Assembly: GCF_000724545.1 (NCBI RefSeq)
Contig: NZ_JHBV01000016.1
Coordinates: forward strand, 124,001 to 188,000
DNA length: 64,000 nucleotides
Direction: 5' to 3'
DNA from: Aureispira sp. CCB-QB1
Lineage (GTDB): Bacteria > Bacteroidota > Bacteroidia > Chitinophagales > Saprospiraceae
Part shown: positions 63,463 through 64,000 of the stretch, in pieces
Position numbering within the stretch: the stretch's first letter is position 1
Layout: each line of letters opens with the position of its first letter
Notes under the pieces: generated by a model
The model's input: only the letters and a program-made list of their open reading frames with translations
Database searches by the model: none
Told to the model about the DNA's origin: nothing
Translations under genes and position numbers: made by a program

Positions 63463-64000
63463 ATGAATATAAACTTAAAGCTACTAGTCATTAGCAGTCT
63501 CATAGAAGCAAATGAATTAGACTACGAAGAAGAATATTGTGAGGAGGTATTTGATAAAATAGATGAAGACGAAGTTCTTTCTGAAGATATGTATGGACTG
63601 CCTATTCCAGAGTTAGTCGACTATTTTGCCCAACTTGATCTCACATCATACCTTAATAAAGTGAATAAAATATCCTTAGATGGCGGTCGTGCTATTTATA
63701 GCATTGTTTCGTATTCTTGGGACGGAGAAGATGATGCGTTTAATATTACTTCTCTAGACGGTATTGAAGCACTTCAAAACCTTGAGGTTCTAGATGCCAA
63801 CACGATGCTTGGTGCTTCGGTTTCATTACAACCTCTTGCCCAACTTCATAAGTTACGTCAAGTAAGTTTGAATTATAAGAATTTTGTTGATTACGAGGTC
63901 TTACAAGCAATTGAATCTTTGGAAAGTGTTACCTTAACATTTACTGCTGGAGCCGATGTCTCTGCCATTACCAATCCGCTTGTAGCCAAAGGAGTCAATG
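63463..64000 (+). CDS. leucine-rich-repeat-like protein, 5' part only
   Basis: The frame opens at the ATG at 63463 (MNIKLKLLVISSLIEANELD... by codon: M-N-I-N-L-K) 13 bases after the STAS gene and is still open at the window end: 179 codons. No signal peptide. After an acidic segment (DYEEEYCEEVFDKIDEDEV), units such as ITSLDGIEALQNLEVLDANT and LQPLAQLHKLRQVSLNY have leucine-rich-repeat spacing (LxxLxxLxxL). Likely a protein-binding module; close spacing suggests co-transcription with the STAS gene. Confidence 0.7.
   Translation, partial: MNINLKLLVISSLIEANELDYEEEYCEEVFDKIDEDEVLSEDMYGLPIPELVDYFAQLDLTSYLNKVNKISLDGGRAIYSIVSYSWDGEDDAFNITSLDGIEALQNLEVLDANTMLGASVSLQPLAQLHKLRQVSLNYKNFVDYEVLQAIESLESVTLTFTAGADVSAITNPLVAKGVN

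Overview
This window is AT-rich chromosomal DNA from a member of the Bacteroidota. The evidence is several secreted proteins with type IX secretion (T9SS) C-terminal sorting domains, an ECF sigma factor paired with an N-terminally anchored beta-barrel protein, Omp28-like and M43 pappalysin-like secreted proteins, many lipoproteins, and a promoter of the Bacteroidota type (TTTG-N20-TAGATTTG) in front of sucC. Gene content and style resemble the Saprospiria (Aureispira/Saprospira-like), but that is only a guess. No rRNA, tRNA, CRISPR array or prophage was seen.

Layout. 1-5.5 kb (minus strand): CTP synthase (cut by the window edge), then an ECF sigma factor, membrane/barrel protein and lipoprotein unit, and another lipoprotein. 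5.5-6 kb: an intergenic block made of nested palindromic repeats. 6-14.5 kb (plus): a beta-lactamase-like lipoprotein, a secreted protein with an ExbD-like C-terminal domain, an M61 peptidase and an SbcC-type ATPase. 14.5-21.3 kb: a desaturase strikingly like eukaryotic dihydroceramide delta-4 desaturase, an M23 peptidase without a signal peptide, an SDR, a DUF4261-like and a DUF2459-like protein. 21.7-30 kb: a SulP transporter, a large T9SS/Omp28 protein and small unknowns. 30-32.3 kb: a lipoprotein, a small SKYDAD-repeat protein and an alpha-helical protein. 32.6-36.4 kb: six tandem small single-TM coiled-coil genes, PspB-like in architecture, translationally linked to a GT-C type membrane glycosyltransferase. 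36.4-42.5 kb (minus): a lipoprotein, a three-gene unit (FMO, bile-acid:Na+ symporter family, NAD epimerase) and an amidase. 43-48 kb: two small exported proteins and a 1177-residue TolB-like/barrel protein. 48.6-52.2 kb: an MBL hydrolase, ThiL, an acidic protein and a TPR protein. 52.2-53.4 kb: a complete IS4-family insertion sequence with perfect 17-bp ends and a 9-bp target duplication that has replaced the last codons of the TPR gene. 53.4-57.4 kb (minus): two overlapping membrane proteins and a secreted pappalysin-like protease. 57.6-64 kb: SucC, a 1-kb intergenic region with a run of stem-loops, bifunctional Rel, a Fur-family regulator, a STAS protein and the start of a leucine-rich protein.

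The most notable signals are: (1) a dispersed, modular, palindromic intergenic repeat family present at about eleven loci; (2) the six-gene PspB-like array with a C-terminal motif shared by five of its members; (3) the eukaryote-like sphingolipid delta-4 desaturase; and (4) the precisely delimited IS insertion, from which the original gene end can be reconstructed.
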